Shown here piece by piece: positions 17,078-26,126 of a stretch of DNA of 64,000 nt. Both the position numbers and the translations under genes were made by a program. The stretch spans positions 1,426,001-1,490,000 of the forward strand of contig NZ_CP132336.1 of assembly GCF_030758315.1 (NCBI RefSeq), read 5' to 3'. Under the pieces are notes generated by a model that saw only the letters and a program-made list of their open reading frames with translations, had not been told where the DNA came from and made no database searches. The DNA is from Pararhizobium sp. IMCC3301. Lineage in GTDB: Bacteria > Pseudomonadota > Alphaproteobacteria > Rhizobiales > GCA-2746425. How positions within the stretch are numbered: position 1 is the first letter of the stretch; each line of letters begins with the position of its first letter.

Positions 17078-18985
17078 GTGAAATATGCTAAAAATGCCAG
17101 CCGGTCGAAACTGTTCAGAAGCCATTGTCTGTTGTCGGCAATCGTATTGCCAAGCCTGCTGCTGTCATCCTTTGCTGTTGGCCAGACCATCAATGAAGAA
17201 AAGACAATCGCTGTAGAAGCGACAGTCTCTGAGGAAAAAACCGTCAATGTTGCCTCTGTTGATGCAACCGACCTGCCTCAGGCAGATGAGGCCGCCATTG
17301 TATCGCAGTCCGCAACTCCAGTGTTGCATGCGGCAGCTGAAGCACGCTCTGAAGCCATCCGGACATTTGCCAGAGCCTCAGCCGACAAGCTGGATGCCGC
17401 TGACCGGTCCGGCATTGCCGCGCTGTATGAAGACCGGGGGTACAAATCTCTCTGGATGAAAGAGGGTGCATTGCGGCCGGAAGCAAAGGCGCTGATAGCT
17501 GAAATCAGACAGGCAGACCGGATTGGACTGAATCCAGCTGATTATTCATTACCAATGTCGGACGATGCTGACGGAACTGTCTTGTCGGAGACTGCGGCAT
17601 TTGAAATCGATCTTCAGATGAGCCTCGCTGCTGTGCGCTATGTCCGGCACCTGGCCTCGGGACGCCTGGTGCCACGGTCTGTCAGCGCGTCACTGGATAT
17701 CAATCCGGAGCGCCCTGATGCAAAAGCCGTGCTTACGGAGTTGAACGATGCCGGCGATCCGGTTGCAAAAGCCAATGAGTATCAGCCAAAGCACCAGGCC
17801 TACCTGGCATTGTTGAAGGAATTGCAGGCGATCGAGCAGAACAAGGCCGAAAAACCGATTGTGGTTGATGCCGGCAGATTGCTGCGCCCCGGCATGAGCG
17901 ATCCACGGGTGCTGCAATTGCGCGCGCGCCTGAAAGTGGAACTCCCGGCGGCAACACCGGCGAGTGAAGATGTGGCGGCAACGCCAGCGAGTGAAGATGT
18001 GGCGGCAACGCCAGCGAGTGAAGATGTGGCGGCAACGCCAGCGAGTGAAGATGTGGCGGCAACGCCGGCGAGTGAAGATGTGGCGGCAACGCCGGTCGAT
18101 GAAAATCTCTATGATGAAACTCTCGTCACGGCCGTGAAAGACTTTCAGAAGAAAAGCCGTCTGACTCAGGATGGAATTATCGGTCCGGCAACATTGCGCG
18201 TTCTCAATGGCGAGACCGGGATTGAACGCAAAGCCCAGTTGATCGTCAATCTGGAGCGCTGGCGCTGGATGCCTAAAGAACTGGGTGCGTTCCACATCAT
18301 GGCGAACATTCCCGAATACCGTGTTTATGTCAAAAGCGATGGCAAGGTCACTCACACCACCAGGGTTGTCGTCGGCAAGCCTGAATTCAAAACCGTGGCC
18401 TTTTCCGATGAGATGGAACACTTCGTGGTGAACCCGTCCTGGGGCGTGCCGCAATCCATTATCAAAAATGAAATGCTGCCGTCAGCCCGCTCAAGCCCAG
18501 GCTATTTCACCCGCAAAGGGTATCAGGTCTTTGCACAGATTCGCGGCCGCACCCGCCAGGTCGACCCGTCCCGGGTCAATTGGAGACGCGTAACTGCATC
18601 ACAGATTTCGGTGCGCCAGCCGCCGGGGAACAGCAACGCTCTCGGTCGGATCAAGTTCATGTTCCCCAACAAGCATGCAATCTATATGCATGACACACCA
18701 TCCAAGAGCCTCTTCAACAAGGATGCACGTGCCTACAGTCATGGCTGTGTCCGCATTCAGAATCCGATGGAATTTGCTGATGCGATCCTTGAACAGCAGA
18801 AAGACTGGAATTCTACACGCATCAAGAAATTGGTCGGTGGCAAAGAGGTGACGGTGAAACTGGACAAGAAAATTCCGGTACATCTGGTTTATTTCACCGC
18901 GATTCAGAACGATGAAGGTGCGGTGGGTTATCTGCCAGATGTATACGGCCATGACCGCAATATGGTGAAGCTTCTCGGTCTCTGA
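17078..18985 (+). CDS. L,D-transpeptidase (YkuD domain) with peptidoglycan-binding domain
   Basis: A 635-residue exported protein. A basic n-region and a hydrophobic stretch (about residues 18-34, ending near AVG) form a signal peptide. A helical region follows, then a peptidoglycan-binding domain split by an insertion of five 9-residue ATPASEDVA repeats (about 291-335), and the YkuD domain, which carries the catalytic SHGCVR motif near residue 555 and the MHDTPSKSLF segment. It forms L,D (3-3) crosslinks or attaches proteins to peptidoglycan in the periplasm. GTG at 17078 is chosen because CGGAG lies ten bases upstream. A strong terminator follows at 19013. Closely related in function to the neighbouring DUF882 gene. 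Confidence 0.92.
   Translation: MKYAKNASRSKLFRSHCLLSAIVLPSLLLSSFAVGQTINEEKTIAVEATVSEEKTVNVASVDATDLPQADEAAIVSQSATPVLHAAAEARSEAIRTFARASADKLDAADRSGIAALYEDRGYKSLWMKEGALRPEAKALIAEIRQADRIGLNPADYSLPMSDDADGTVLSETAAFEIDLQMSLAAVRYVRHLASGRLVPRSVSASLDINPERPDAKAVLTELNDAGDPVAKANEYQPKHQAYLALLKELQAIEQNKAEKPIVVDAGRLLRPGMSDPRVLQLRARLKVELPAATPASEDVAATPASEDVAATPASEDVAATPASEDVAATPASEDVAATPVDENLYDETLVTAVKDFQKKSRLTQDGIIGPATLRVLNGETGIERKAQLIVNLERWRWMPKELGAFHIMANIPEYRVYVKSDGKVTHTTRVVVGKPEFKTVAFSDEMEHFVVNPSWGVPQSIIKNEMLPSARSSPGYFTRKGYQVFAQIRGRTRQVDPSRVNWRRVTASQISVRQPPGNSNALGRIKFMFPNKHAIYMHDTPSKSLFNKDARAYSHGCVRIQNPMEFADAILEQQKDWNSTRIKKLVGGKEVTVKLDKKIPVHLVYFTAIQNDEGAVGYLPDVYGHDRNMVKLLGL
17948..18082 (+). repeat. Five in-frame 27-bp tandem repeats inside the L,D-transpeptidase gene
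   Basis: Five consecutive 27-bp units starting at 17948, 17975, 18002, 18029 and 18056, plus a partial sixth, encode ATPASEDVA repeats. Units 2, 3 and 4 are identical; units 1 and 5 differ from them by one or two bases. The unit length keeps the reading frame whatever the copy number, so this is a likely variable-length spacer. Confidence 0.95.
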
Positions 18986-19012
18986 TCGAGCCGCAACTCA
19001 AAATTTCTGCGC

Positions 19013-19048
19013 AAGCCGCCCCGCTGAAATATGCTGGGCGGCTTTTTT
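19013..19048 (+). terminator. Rho-independent terminator after the L,D-transpeptidase gene
   Basis: AAGCCGCCC at 19013-19021 pairs with GGGCGGCTT at 19036-19044 around a 14-base loop and runs into six Ts. It begins 28 bases after the stop codon. Confidence 0.9.
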
Positions 19049-19106
19049 GCGACACAATTTCACGACAGAAATTGAAAATTGATCAATGATTGAAAATACT
19101 GTCAAA

Positions 19107-19148
19107 TTAACCAATTTCGGCAAGATCGTCTTAACCTTGATTGGTTAA
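19107..19148. promoter_or_regulatory. TTAACC dyad cluster upstream of the DUF882 gene
   Basis: TTAACC-TTGATT-GGTTAA (19131-19148) is a perfect dyad with six-base arms, and a further TTAACCAAT half-site lies at 19107-19115. A similar dyad, ATTGGTT-TGATATT-AACCAAT, lies at 16984-17004 upstream of the L,D-transpeptidase. These may be operators of a shared regulator; the protein is not identified. Confidence 0.4.
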
Positions 19149-19303
19149 ACTTTTAATCAGGACTGCTTGATCACCCGGCCTGATGTCTTTAAAAGATTTT
19201 GGGTATCGGGCAATGTGACGGGTACAATACGCTGAAGCCACACAGTAAACTCATTACACTTTTCGTTGGGAATGGCCCTTCACGGCCAGGTATCGGAACC
19301 GCT

Positions 19304-21298
19304 TTGCGAAACTTTCGAAACAAAAAGCCATCTGCCGCTCAGCACGGCGTAACGCGCAAGATCACGGCGCTGTTTACCGCATTGACGATGCTGCTTTCCA
19401 TGGCATTGCCCGCCCAGGCCGCTGAAGAGCGCAGCCTGAAGCTATATTTTGTGAATACCAAAGAGCGCATTGAGATCGTCTATAAGCGCAATGGCCGTTA
19501 TGTTCCGGCGGCGCTGAAGAAACTGAACTGGTTCCTCCGGGACTGGCGTCGCGAGCAATCTACCACGATTGATCCGCGCCTGTTGGATCTGGTCTGGTCG
19601 GTGTATCAGCAGATGGACACCAGAGAAGCGATCAATGTGGTGTCCGCGTTCCGTTCGCCAAAAACCAATTCATTGCTGCGCAGCCGCAGCAGCGGTGTTG
19701 CCAAAAACAGCCAGCACACACGTGGCAAAGCAATGGATTTTTTCATTCCCGGGACAAATCTCGCGGAATTGCGTGCAGTGGGCCTACGCATGGAAGTGGG
19801 CGGCGTCGGCTTCTATCCGTCCTCCGGCTCCCCTTTCGTTCATATGGACACCGGTGGCGTGCGCCACTGGCCGCGAATGACAGATGCGCAACTGGCAAAG
19901 GTATTTCCGCGCGGTGACACCACCCAGATTTCCTCCAACGGCAAACGGCAGAAGCGATACGAAGAATCAGCAGCGCGTCAGAAACGCATAGCGTCAGCCG
20001 AAATTTCACCGCCCAACCAGCGGGGCGGCGGCCTGTTTGCAAAAGTATTCAAGCGCAATCAGGAACCGGCAACAATTCCCACCACCGGTCAGACTCTGAC
20101 AAGCGGCAATGATTCGACCACGGTTGCCCAGGTTCAGGCGCAAACGCGTGCCAGTGCGCCCGCCCTGAAAATTGTGCCACGCTTCAGACCTGACGGCGTA
20201 CCCACTCAATTACTGCCTGAACCTGTGGTGGAGAATAGCGTGCAACTGGCGCTTTCGGATATCCCCGCGCCGCGACCGATGCCGGCGGATGTGTTCGCTC
20301 AGCGTGCTGCAGCTTTGGCTGACAAACCCGTGCCTTTGACCATAGTATCGAAAGAGCCGGCCACTCCTGCTGAAACGCAGAAGTCTGTTCAGGATACCTG
20401 GGCCCGGGTTGGCGACAGCCGGTCTACAGATGTTTCCGAAATTATCATCGCCAAGGCGGCCGGCCCGGTTCGGGCAGGCGCGCCCGATGTTGCACAAGCT
20501 GTGATGGCAGCGCTTGACGACACCCGTAACAAACCAGCTCTGCAGCCGCTTGATACGCGCACCTTGGAGGCTGCCACCCCTCACACCTCTGCTGCCGCAA
20601 GCATTGCAGCGGCCATTCTGTCGCCCCAGGGTCGCACACCGGACCCAAGCCAGCGCAGTATGTTTGATGACACTATCATTTCCGCGTATGCGCCCTCAGA
20701 TCCGTCGCCCAGATCGCGTGCGGACTTCGACGCAGCAATGGGTCTTGACGGTCAGGGAACCGCCAAAAACAGCACGCGTTTACCACACGTCACCACGCCG
20801 GAAGATCTGCCGCCGGTGCGCCGTGCCAGAGCCTTTCATGAACCGGTCATTGCCGCAATTCCACCGCGCATCCGCCCGGAACGGACGCAATTGGCCGCTG
20901 TAACACCTGCCGTGCCCTCGCCCGAACAGCCTGCCCGCCGGGAGCCGGTAAACCCGGCACAATCGCCGGATAGCAGCTGGCAGGCAACCGCAAGCGCCCT
21001 GCCGACAACTCTAGGCGGACGCGTCCCGCCTGGTGCCGTACAGCCGACTGGCAGCCAATTGGTGTTTAACGGAGCTGATGCGGCAGTGCTGGCGAAGATG
21101 ACAACTCCCCAGACCACAAGGTCGAATGCATTTGTCCGGCTTGAATTGCCGAATCCTTATGCAATTCGCGGTGTGTTCCAGATCCCGCAAAGCATCGTGG
21201 CCAACGGCTTTTCAACCAGCAGCACCACATTGAGGACCGATAAATTTTCAGGTCGCGCCATTGTCGCCACCAAAGTAGCGCTTCTGACGCGACGCTAG
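19304..21298 (+). CDS. DUF882 (M15-like, YcbK-type) peptidoglycan peptidase with long proline-rich tail
   Basis: An exported protein of 664 residues if started at the TTG at 19304, giving a clean signal peptide MRNFRNKKP...TMLLSMALPAQAA; the frame is open about 105 bases further upstream. The DUF882 domain occupies roughly residues 40-190, with zinc-ligand motifs SQHTRGKAMDFF and FVHMDTGGVRHW as in M15 D,D/L,D-endopeptidases. The remaining 450 residues are low-complexity, Pro/Ala/Thr-rich, far longer than the roughly 180-residue YcbK. The stop codon TAG is formed by the first bases of a MITE; the bases beyond the element show the original stop was TAA. It lies behind the L,D-transpeptidase terminator with its own promoter region. 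Confidence 0.88.
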   Translation: MRNFRNKKPSAAQHGVTRKITALFTALTMLLSMALPAQAAEERSLKLYFVNTKERIEIVYKRNGRYVPAALKKLNWFLRDWRREQSTTIDPRLLDLVWSVYQQMDTREAINVVSAFRSPKTNSLLRSRSSGVAKNSQHTRGKAMDFFIPGTNLAELRAVGLRMEVGGVGFYPSSGSPFVHMDTGGVRHWPRMTDAQLAKVFPRGDTTQISSNGKRQKRYEESAARQKRIASAEISPPNQRGGGLFAKVFKRNQEPATIPTTGQTLTSGNDSTTVAQVQAQTRASAPALKIVPRFRPDGVPTQLLPEPVVENSVQLALSDIPAPRPMPADVFAQRAAALADKPVPLTIVSKEPATPAETQKSVQDTWARVGDSRSTDVSEIIIAKAAGPVRAGAPDVAQAVMAALDDTRNKPALQPLDTRTLEAATPHTSAAASIAAAILSPQGRTPDPSQRSMFDDTIISAYAPSDPSPRSRADFDAAMGLDGQGTAKNSTRLPHVTTPEDLPPVRRARAFHEPVIAAIPPRIRPERTQLAAVTPAVPSPEQPARREPVNPAQSPDSSWQATASALPTTLGGRVPPGAVQPTGSQLVFNGADAAVLAKMTTPQTTRSNAFVRLELPNPYAIRGVFQIPQSIVANGFSTSSTTLRTDKFSGRAIVATKVALLTRR

Positions 21299-21572
21299 AG
21301 CGGTTCATGGTTACATTGAATCATTTGACCGGTGTTGCTCGTTTGCCGGCGAGGCACACTTCGCGCCGTGGTCTTCATGACCACAAGCGGAGTGTAACGA
21401 CGTCCGGCAGGCGTGCAAATCCGGCCTTCGGTGCTCCATATCAGCCCACCGGACAGCGTTAGCCAACTTGCCCGATGCGCCGCCCCAAGTCGTAATGGGA
21501 GCGGCGTTGACTGCCTTGCCGATGAACTGATCTGGAGCATCAAATGGTTCAATGTAACCATGAAACGCTCTA
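21296..21572 (-). mobile_element. MITE copy 1 (277 bp, 33-bp terminal inverted repeats, TA-flanked)
   Basis: The ends at 21296-21328 and 21540-21572 are inverted repeats matching at 31 of 33 positions, each opening with TAGAGCG. The interior is about 90% like copies at 32938 and 37854, here in the opposite orientation, with an extra 12 bp. The left TA lies in the stop codon of the DUF882 gene. No transposase is encoded, so it would have to be moved in trans. A frame of 88 codons runs through it, as in the other copies. Confidence 0.9.
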
Positions 21573-21585
21573 ATCCAGCGATACC

Positions 21586-21867
21586 TTATTGCTGGTCTTC
21601 TGCAGGCTCGATCGCCATACCCAGCGCATGCAGGTACAAATCAAGCATGGCTTCCTGTTCAGCGCGCTCTTCCCGGTCCTGCTTGCGCAACCGCACAACC
21701 TGCCTCAGAGTTTTCACATCGAAACCGTTGCCTTTAGCCTCGCCGTAAACTTCCTTGATGTCGTCGGCAATTGTCTTCTTTTCTTCTTCCAGCCGCTCGA
21801 TCCGTTCGATAATTGAACGCAGTTGATCCTTGGCAATGCTGGTTGTCGCGCTGGACACGTCACTCAT
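21586..21867 (-). CDS. gapR: DUF2312 protein, GapR-like nucleoid-associated protein
   Basis: A 93-residue, almost entirely helical protein with the signature run [18 protein letters not shown] (14-31), then [24 protein letters not shown], which defines DUF2312. The Caulobacter member GapR is a dimeric/tetrameric chromosome-structuring protein that clamps overtwisted DNA and is essential or near-essential there. GAGGAAG is seven bases before the ATG. Its stop lies only 13 bases from MITE copy 1, so the element sits in its 3' flank. DUF1244 lies upstream on the same strand, 64 bases away. Confidence 0.92.
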   Translation of the reverse strand: MSDVSSATTSIAKDQLRSIIERIERLEEEKKTIADDIKEVYGEAKGNGFDVKTLRQVVRLRKQDREERAEQEAMLDLYLHALGMAIEPAEDQQ

Positions 21868-21931
21868 AAATAGTCTTCCTCACGATGGGTTGGTTGGAGC
21901 GTTTTGTGGTTTTAGCGAATCACTGAACGGT

Positions 21932-22267
21932 TTAGAGCTGTTCATGATCCGGTTTGGATTGCTCAAACATGGCTTTCTGGTCCGCTGTCGCCTCGGTCTG
22001 ATGGCGCGAACGCCACTCTTCATAGGGGATTCCGTAGATCAGTTCGCGGCTTTGTTCTTTCGACAGTGGCAGGTCACGTTCCTCAGCGGCTTCGCGATAC
22101 CAGTTGGACAGACAATTGCGGCAGAAGCCCGCCAGATTCATCAGATCGATATTCTGCACATCAGTCCGGTCTCTGAGATGCGACACCAATTTGCGGAAAG
22201 CCGCAGCCTCCAGCGCCTCGCGCTGGTTGTCAGACATGGTTTCGGTCTGTTGATTGTTTTCGGTCAT
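21932..22267 (-). CDS. DUF1244 family protein
   Basis: A 111-residue cytosolic protein. The family block GFCRNCLSNWYREAAEE (about 48-64) followed by the YGIPYEEWRSRHQ segment is diagnostic of DUF1244, a family of unknown function widespread in alpha- and gammaproteobacteria. The two closely spaced cysteines could bind a metal, but that is inference. GAGGAAG lies before its ATG. It sits 18 bases after the stop of the N-formylglutamate amidohydrolase gene and before the GapR-like gene, all on the same strand, so the three may form one unit. Confidence 0.88.
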   Translation of the reverse strand: MTENNQQTETMSDNQREALEAAAFRKLVSHLRDRTDVQNIDLMNLAGFCRNCLSNWYREAAEERDLPLSKEQSRELIYGIPYEEWRSRHQTEATADQKAMFEQSKPDHEQL

Positions 22268-22285
22268 GAGGTTCTTCCTCGCAAT

Positions 22286-23110
22286 TCAGCGTTTATGGGG
22301 AGGCAAGACATCGCAAATACCTTCCACCGTCAAAAGTTGCTCAAGGATCGGAGCCAGCCGCTGAGCCCAAAGTTCGATGTCTGCCTCACTGTCCACCAGA
22401 TCCTGGCGCAGTTCCAGAAGAGCATGACTGAGACCGCGCTGGGTTCCGTGCCGGTTCAAGGTGTCGCCCGTCAACGCACCCGTATACGGCTCGTTGTCAC
22501 CTACGATCAGATCACCGCCCTCCTTCAGGGCGGCGATCAGTGGTTTCGCGGCGCGGTCATCTTTGTCCCACAACACGCCTGCGTGCCAGGGACGCGCGAA
22601 TCCGCGCCAGATAGGCGTAAAACTGTGCAGAGAAATCAGCACAGGCGACTGTCCGGTCGCCATCATGTGCACGATTGATGCGGCAATGGCCTTATGATAA
22701 GGCCGGTGATACAGCGCCAGACGGTGCTCTTTTTCAGCCTCATTCGCAAAGCGGTTTCCCGGAACAACCGCCCCGTCAGACAGACGCATCAGAACGGTCG
22801 GGTCGTCCTCCCCCCGATTGGGATCGATCAGCAGCCGCGAATAGCTCGACAGCACCGCAGGGGCCTCCAGCAGCCTTGCCAGCCGGTGTGTGAGCGCGTC
22901 CATCCCGATGTCATAGGCAATGTGCCGTTTCAACTCGCACGCCGGCAGACCCAGATTGTCGTAATGCGGCGGGATGGCGTTTCTGGCGTGATCACACAAC
23001 AGCAAAATCCCGCCATTCCAATTGCCTTCAACAATTTCATAGGCCACGCGCTCGCCTTCGGGCAGATCGGGACTGGAAACAGCGGTGGCCGTGGCGGCGG
23101 AAGTGGTCAT
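22286..23110 (-). CDS. N-formylglutamate amidohydrolase family protein (first copy)
   Basis: The ATG at 23110 gives a 274-residue protein beginning MTTSAATATAV; further in-frame starts exist up to 23341 but the extra N-terminus looks non-coding. Family features are GILLLCDHARNAIPPHYDNLG, where the aspartate-histidine pair contributes to the metal site, the RLLIDPNRGEDDP segment, and HSFTPIW. Members hydrolyse N-formylglutamate to glutamate and formate in histidine breakdown, though many paralogues have unknown substrates. It heads a same-strand group with DUF1244 and the GapR-like gene and is divergent from the DUF1036 gene. A second, more distant member is at 28204. Confidence 0.85.
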   Translation of the reverse strand: MTTSAATATAVSSPDLPEGERVAYEIVEGNWNGGILLLCDHARNAIPPHYDNLGLPACELKRHIAYDIGMDALTHRLARLLEAPAVLSSYSRLLIDPNRGEDDPTVLMRLSDGAVVPGNRFANEAEKEHRLALYHRPYHKAIAASIVHMMATGQSPVLISLHSFTPIWRGFARPWHAGVLWDKDDRAAKPLIAALKEGGDLIVGDNEPYTGALTGDTLNRHGTQRGLSHALLELRQDLVDSEADIELWAQRLAPILEQLLTVEGICDVLPPHKR

Positions 23111-23443
23111 GGGATTTGCAATATTTCTGCACGGATTGGCAAAGCGGCGAAGATGAAACATAGTGCGCACCGGCTGCTGATACCATATGGATTGGCACCT
23201 AATCCGGTTTTCCCACATAAAAGCATCTGAATCGCGATTGTCCATGCCTCCCATGCCAAATCCGGTTTGCCGCAACGGGACAGCGATGTTGATTTCTGGC
23301 GAAACAGGTTTATAAGCCCCCAGAGATGCGCAAAATTGCATTGTTTCGGAAGCGTTTGATTGACAAAACGGCCACGATTGCGCAAAACAAATTATAATGA
23401 AATCGTTTCAGCTCGCCACTAATTCGGCGTTTACTCAGGTTTG
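23111..23443. other. Gene-free divergent promoter region
   Basis: About 330 bases between two divergent genes. AT-rich in its right half, with a TTGACA at 23361-23366 and a TATAAT-like box further down, but their spacing is too long for one good promoter. AATCCGGTTT occurs twice in the same orientation in its left half. No small gene or RNA was found. Confidence 0.5.
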
Positions 23444-24025
23444 ATGCGTTCGTTCACCATGAGCAAAAAAAGCGAAATTCAGGTATCCGGATATTCTGGC
23501 AGTGGCTTTGAAAGTCAGTCCTCCAGCGCAAGGCGCATTTTGCCTCTGACTCATTTTCTCGCACCATTTTCGGCTCGTGTCACGAAAGCCGTAATTCTGT
23601 TTGCGCTTTCGCTGTCGATGTATGGCGGTTTGAGCTTCATCAGTTCTGATCAGGCATCTGCCGAATTGCGCATCTGCAACAAGAGCGGAAGCCGTGTGGG
23701 CATTTCTGTCGGATACCGCAATGACAAGGGCTGGACCACCGAAGGCTGGTGGAACCTGGAGGCGACATCCTGCGAAGTTATTCTGCCTGGCGCTCTGAAG
23801 TCTCAGTATTATTATATGTTCGCCGTAGATTATGACGAAGGCGGTGAATGGGCTGGCAGCGCCTTCATGTGCACCGCTGACAAGATTTTTACAATTAACG
23901 GTATCGAAGACTGTCTGACCCGTGGGTTTCAACGCACGGGTTTTTTTGAAATTGACACCGGCACACAAACAAGTTGGACAGTTCAGTTGACAGAACCGAC
24001 ACAACGAGGAACCGGTGGTAAATGA
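23444..24025 (+). CDS. DUF1036 exported/membrane protein
   Basis: A 193-residue protein. After a polar N-terminus of about 45 residues comes one hydrophobic helix (about 47-65), then the DUF1036 domain beginning LRICNKSGSRVGISVGYR and containing GWTTEGWWNLEATSCEVIL, the family signature. Four cysteines in the domain may form disulfides in the periplasm. It overlaps the pyruvate kinase gene by four bases (ATGA), an arrangement found in many Hyphomicrobiales. The start could also be the ATG at 23459; AGG just upstream of 23444 favours the earlier one. Function is unknown. Confidence 0.85.
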   Translation: MRSFTMSKKSEIQVSGYSGSGFESQSSSARRILPLTHFLAPFSARVTKAVILFALSLSMYGGLSFISSDQASAELRICNKSGSRVGISVGYRNDKGWTTEGWWNLEATSCEVILPGALKSQYYYMFAVDYDEGGEWAGSAFMCTADKIFTINGIEDCLTRGFQRTGFFEIDTGTQTSWTVQLTEPTQRGTGGK

Positions 24026-25458
24026 GGCGTAATCGCAAAGTAAAAATTCTCGCCACCCTGGGTCCAGCCTCATCAAATTCCGAAATGATCAAAAAGCTCC
24101 ACACTGCCGGAGCTGATATTTTTCGTATCAATATGAGTCATGCGTCCCACGATCACATGCGCGAGCTTGTGGCCACGATCCGGAGTGTCGAAGAGGACGT
24201 CGGACGGCCGATCGCAATTCTGGTTGATCTGCAAGGACCGAAACTGCGCGTCGGCATGTTTGAAAATGACGCGGTTACTCTGAAAGAAGGTCAGAGCTTT
24301 ACCCTCGACAGTGATCCCACGCCCGGAAATCAAAAGCGCGTCCAACTGCCGCATCCTGAGATTCTGGAAGCGCTGAAAGCAGGCGATGCGATTTTGCTTG
24401 ATGATGGGCGCCTGCGCCTGGAGACCGTTTCGGTCGATGGCAAAAGCGCGGTCACAAAGGTCATTTCCGGCACCAAACTGTCGAACAAGAAGGGCGTCAG
24501 CCTGCCCGATACTCTGATTGCCTCCAGTGCTCTGACGCCGAAGGACCGGTCTGACCTTGACGCTGCGCTGAAAGAAGACATTGACTGGATCGCCCTGTCA
24601 TTTGTGCAGCGCCCGGAAGATATTGCTGAAGTACGCAAAATCTCACGCGGCAAGGTGGCCATTATGGCCAAGATCGAAAAACCGCAGGCGCTGGTAAAGA
24701 TCGACGAGATCATTGAATTGTCGGATGCCATAATGGTGGCGCGCGGTGATCTGGGCGTTGAATTGCCGGTGGAAAAGGTTCCCGGCATCCAAAAACAGCT
24801 TATTCGCGCTGGCCGCCGCGCCGGTAAACCGGTGGTGGTCGCGACCCAGATGCTGGAATCGATGATTACCGCGCCTGTCCCGACACGTGCGGAAGTGTCT
24901 GATGTTGCAACAGCTGTGTTTGAAGGCGCTGACGCGGTGATGCTGTCAGCGGAATCAGCTGCTGGAGATTATCCGGTGGAAGCCGTTGCCACCATGGACC
25001 GCATTGCCGAAGAAGTGGAACGCGATCCGAATTACAGAAAAGTTCTTTATGCGCAACGCGCAGAACCGGAACCAACCGGCGCGGATGCCATTTCCGCTGC
25101 CTCTCGTCAGATCGCGGAAACTCTGAAACTGTCTGTGATCGTGTGTTACACCTCCTCCGGTGCAACCGGCATCAGAGCATCCCGCGAGCGCCCCGAAACT
25201 CCCATCATTGCCTTGTCACCCATCAAACAAACGGCCCGCCGGCTGACGATTGTCTGGGGGCTGCACTGTGTTGTCAGCGATGATGTCAAAGATGAGGGAA
25301 GCATGGTGGATCGCGCCTGCCAGATCGCCTATGAGGAAGGTTTCGCCAAACCTGGTGAACGTCTCATCATTTCTGCCGGCGTGCCCTTCGGAACCCCGGG
25401 TGCGACCAATCTGCTGCGCATTGCATTTGTCGGCAGCGATGGCGTCAGCGGTCTCTGA
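24022..25458 (+). CDS. pyk: Pyruvate kinase
   Basis: A 478-residue pyruvate kinase, normal length. It starts MRRNRKVKILATLGPASSN, has the substrate-binding FRINMSHA near residue 35, and the PROSITE-type active-site block AIMAKIEKPQALVKIDEI (about 213-230) with the catalytic lysine, then the MVARGDLGVELP loop and the TQMLESMI segment. It converts phosphoenolpyruvate and ADP into pyruvate and ATP. The gene is translationally coupled to DUF1036 upstream. Allosteric regulation cannot be inferred. Confidence 0.97.
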   Translation: MRRNRKVKILATLGPASSNSEMIKKLHTAGADIFRINMSHASHDHMRELVATIRSVEEDVGRPIAILVDLQGPKLRVGMFENDAVTLKEGQSFTLDSDPTPGNQKRVQLPHPEILEALKAGDAILLDDGRLRLETVSVDGKSAVTKVISGTKLSNKKGVSLPDTLIASSALTPKDRSDLDAALKEDIDWIALSFVQRPEDIAEVRKISRGKVAIMAKIEKPQALVKIDEIIELSDAIMVARGDLGVELPVEKVPGIQKQLIRAGRRAGKPVVVATQMLESMITAPVPTRAEVSDVATAVFEGADAVMLSAESAAGDYPVEAVATMDRIAEEVERDPNYRKVLYAQRAEPEPTGADAISAASRQIAETLKLSVIVCYTSSGATGIRASRERPETPIIALSPIKQTARRLTIVWGLHCVVSDDVKDEGSMVDRACQIAYEEGFAKPGERLIISAGVPFGTPGATNLLRIAFVGSDGVSGL

Positions 25459-25751
25459 CGGTTCGGCAAGCTTGTCACTTCCCCCTATAGAATATGCAGG
25501 CGCACGCCGTCCAAGCTGGAGAAACTGCCAATCGGCAGAACCCATCGGCAATCAGGCAGGTCTTTCTTTCGCGCCACAATGTGGATGCCGGCAGTTGCGA
25601 AAAGGCAAAAACCGGGAATCCGTAGCATCATGCTGACAGGATGCTGTCATGAGCATCATCCATAGTTTCGTCCTGGTTGACGAGCGCCCAATGCGGAGTT
25701 GAAAAATTCCGTCTGCGAAGATGCCACACATCGATGAACAGGAGAAAAACC

Positions 25752-26126
25752 ATGTCCCGTGAAACATTGAAAGAAACCGCCGAGCAGTTGGTCAGCCACT
25801 GCCGTAACGGCACCGAGGAAAAAGGCCTGACAGAGCTTTATGCGCCTGATGCTGAGTCAATTGAAGCCATCGCCATGCCCGGTAGCGACAGCCCGAAGAC
25901 CTCCGGCGTCGATGGCATTCGTGCTAAACATGCAGGGTGGAAAAACACGTTTGAAGTTCATTCCAGCGAAGTCGAGGGGCCGTTCCTGCACGGCGATGAC
26001 AGATTTTCCGTCATCTTCAGCATTGACGCCACCAACAAGGATTCCTCCGAACGCGTATCCATGAAAGAGGTTGCGGTTTACACCGTGTCAAACGGCAAAA
26101 TCATACGCGAGGAATTTTATTATTAA
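25752..26126 (+). CDS. SnoaL-like / NTF2-fold protein
   Basis: A 124-residue single-domain protein. The opening helices (SRETLKETAEQLVSHCRNG) lead to YAPDAESIEAIAMPG, then a run of beta strands ending in VYTVSNGKIIREEFYY. That order and length fit the cone-shaped NTF2/SnoaL fold, used by ketosteroid isomerases, cyclases and many scaffolds. No catalytic residues are certain. The ATG at 25752 has an AGGAGA site eight bases upstream. It stands alone after a 290-base spacer that contains an imperfect dyad around 25624-25656. Confidence 0.75.
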   Translation: MSRETLKETAEQLVSHCRNGTEEKGLTELYAPDAESIEAIAMPGSDSPKTSGVDGIRAKHAGWKNTFEVHSSEVEGPFLHGDDRFSVIFSIDATNKDSSERVSMKEVAVYTVSNGKIIREEFYY

